Assembly: GCA_031262635.1 (NCBI GenBank)
Contig: JAISHN010000035.1
Coordinates: 1-5,689 of the forward strand
DNA from: Holosporaceae bacterium
GTDB lineage: Bacteria; Pseudomonadota; Alphaproteobacteria; UBA3830
DNA length: 5,689 nucleotides
Reading direction: 5' to 3'
A model generated the notes under the pieces. That model made no database searches, was not told the origin of the DNA, and saw nothing but the letters and a program-made list of their open reading frames with translations. A program made the translations under genes and the position numbers. Positions 5,384 to 5,689 of this stretch are shown here, piece after piece (positions within the stretch are counted from its first letter, which is position 1; each line of letters begins with the position of its first letter).

Positions 5384-5462
5384 CGTCCTTGCGAGAAGCG
5401 AAGCGAGGATCCAGAAGATGTTGATGTTCCACTGGATCCTCAGCCTGCGGCCAAGAATGACG
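5384..5462. repeat. GGATCC-type dispersed repeat, copy C (imperfect palindrome)
   Basis: GAGGATCCAG (5405-5414) and CTGGATCCTC (5432-5441) are perfect 10-bp complements 17 bp apart. The outer ends CGTCCTTG and CAAGAATGACG are near-complements with a small deletion. The right arm shares TCCTCAGCCT with copy A. Confidence 0.75.
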
Positions 5463-5546
5463 ATAGAGAGTCGTTTTTCAACGATGTTGGACGCTCGCGT
5501 CGCTATCGGATCTCTTGCTGAAACAATGGGGTGAAGCAAACGCCAA

Positions 5547-5573
5547 CCCCTCACCCCAACCCTCTCCCGCAAG
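5547..5573. repeat. CTCACCCCAACCCTCTCCC element, copy 3 (truncated)
   Basis: All 27 bases are identical to 5196-5222 of copy 1 in the same orientation. The match stops at CAAG, and the second half of the element is missing. Confidence 0.8.
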
Positions 5574-5635
5574 CTTCCTCCACCCCGTAAAAGATGCTAT
5601 GGTTATATGGATATATCATATGAGGCTATGTGGGC

Positions 5636-5689
5636 ATGAACGATTTGATAAATAGGTATTTTTCTGGAATTAATAATGTTACGAAAAAC
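5636..5689 (+). CDS. Possible start of a plus-strand gene (runs off the right edge)
   Basis: From ATG 5636, 18 codons (MNDLINRYFSGINNVTKN) stay open to the end of the window. The composition changes sharply from the repeat mosaic to AT-rich DNA with ordinary-looking codons. The ribosome binding site is weak: GAGG at 5622-5625 lies about 10 nt from the ATG, and no strong promoter is visible. I do not recognise a family from so few residues. It could equally be a chance open frame. Confidence 0.4.
   Translation, partial: MNDLINRYFSGINNVTKN

Larger units (their letters stand above)
4899..5635. other. Non-coding repeat mosaic (737 bp without a supported gene)
   Basis: Several palindromic repeats of different types sit side by side here (listed separately): a 10-bp perfect hairpin, a GCAGG hairpin, two GGATCC-type imperfect palindromes, and three copies of an AACCCTCTCCC element. 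The first 85 bases hold only a small CCGC/GCGG stem (4964-4976), with no T-run, so no terminator is called for the small upstream gene. Reading frames through the repeats give Pro/Arg/Glu-rich low-complexity peptides and are not taken as genes. Confidence 0.7.

Noticed and set aside
5283..5534. 83-codon plus-strand frame through the repeats, and the 63-codon minus-strand frame at 5381-5572
   Set aside because: Both consist largely of translated dispersed repeats and show no protein-like features.
4985..5573. Repeat cluster considered as a CRISPR array
   Set aside because: The repeats are of different types, partly inverted and irregularly spaced. There are no uniform repeats with regular unique spacers and no cas genes.

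Overview
The window most likely comes from an alphaproteobacterium of moderate to low G+C content. This placement rests on three inferences. The pyruvate kinase N-terminus reads like the alphaproteobacterial type. The terminase resembles the DNA-packaging protein of alphaproteobacterial phages and gene transfer agents (GTAs). The intergenic DNA is full of 'CGTCATCCT...GGATCC' and 'CCTCACCCCAACCCTCTCCC' dispersed repeats, which are common in proteobacterial and especially alphaproteobacterial genomes. The NAD-linked pyrK/pyrD pair is the form typical of Firmicutes and other anaerobes, so the host may live without oxygen, or the pair may have been acquired. No taxonomic search was possible.

Layout: all long genes lie on the minus strand, so the reading order is right to left. 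From the left edge come the 5' two-fifths or so of pyruvate kinase (pyk, running off the window), a 169-bp gap, then the translationally coupled pyrK-pyrD pair for the fourth step of pyrimidine synthesis. Next is a translationally coupled type II toxin-antitoxin pair of the VapBC family. It has a near-consensus promoter buried in an AT-rich palindrome. After a 285-bp repeat-bearing gap comes a complete large terminase subunit with all ATPase and nuclease residues, but with no other phage gene visible. Divergent from it on the plus strand is a 40-codon gene with a strong ribosome binding site, encoding a small protein with one C-terminal membrane segment.

The right-hand 740 bp (about 4899-5635) is non-coding and is a mosaic of at least four palindromic repeat types. 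These include a 47-bp inverted pair (45/47 identical), a third 27-bp truncated copy of the same element, and two GGATCC-type imperfect palindromes. A related GGATCC-type copy ends next to the terminase stop codon, so repeats of one family bracket the terminase and the small gene. The last 54 bases may open a further plus-strand gene.

Functionally, the left half is housekeeping (glycolysis, pyrimidines) and the right half is accessory (toxin-antitoxin, orphan packaging motor, repeats). I see no convincing new multi-gene system. The items most worth following up are the orphan but intact terminase, the divergent small membrane protein, the repeat mosaic, and the class 1B dihydroorotate dehydrogenase in an apparently alphaproteobacterial background.
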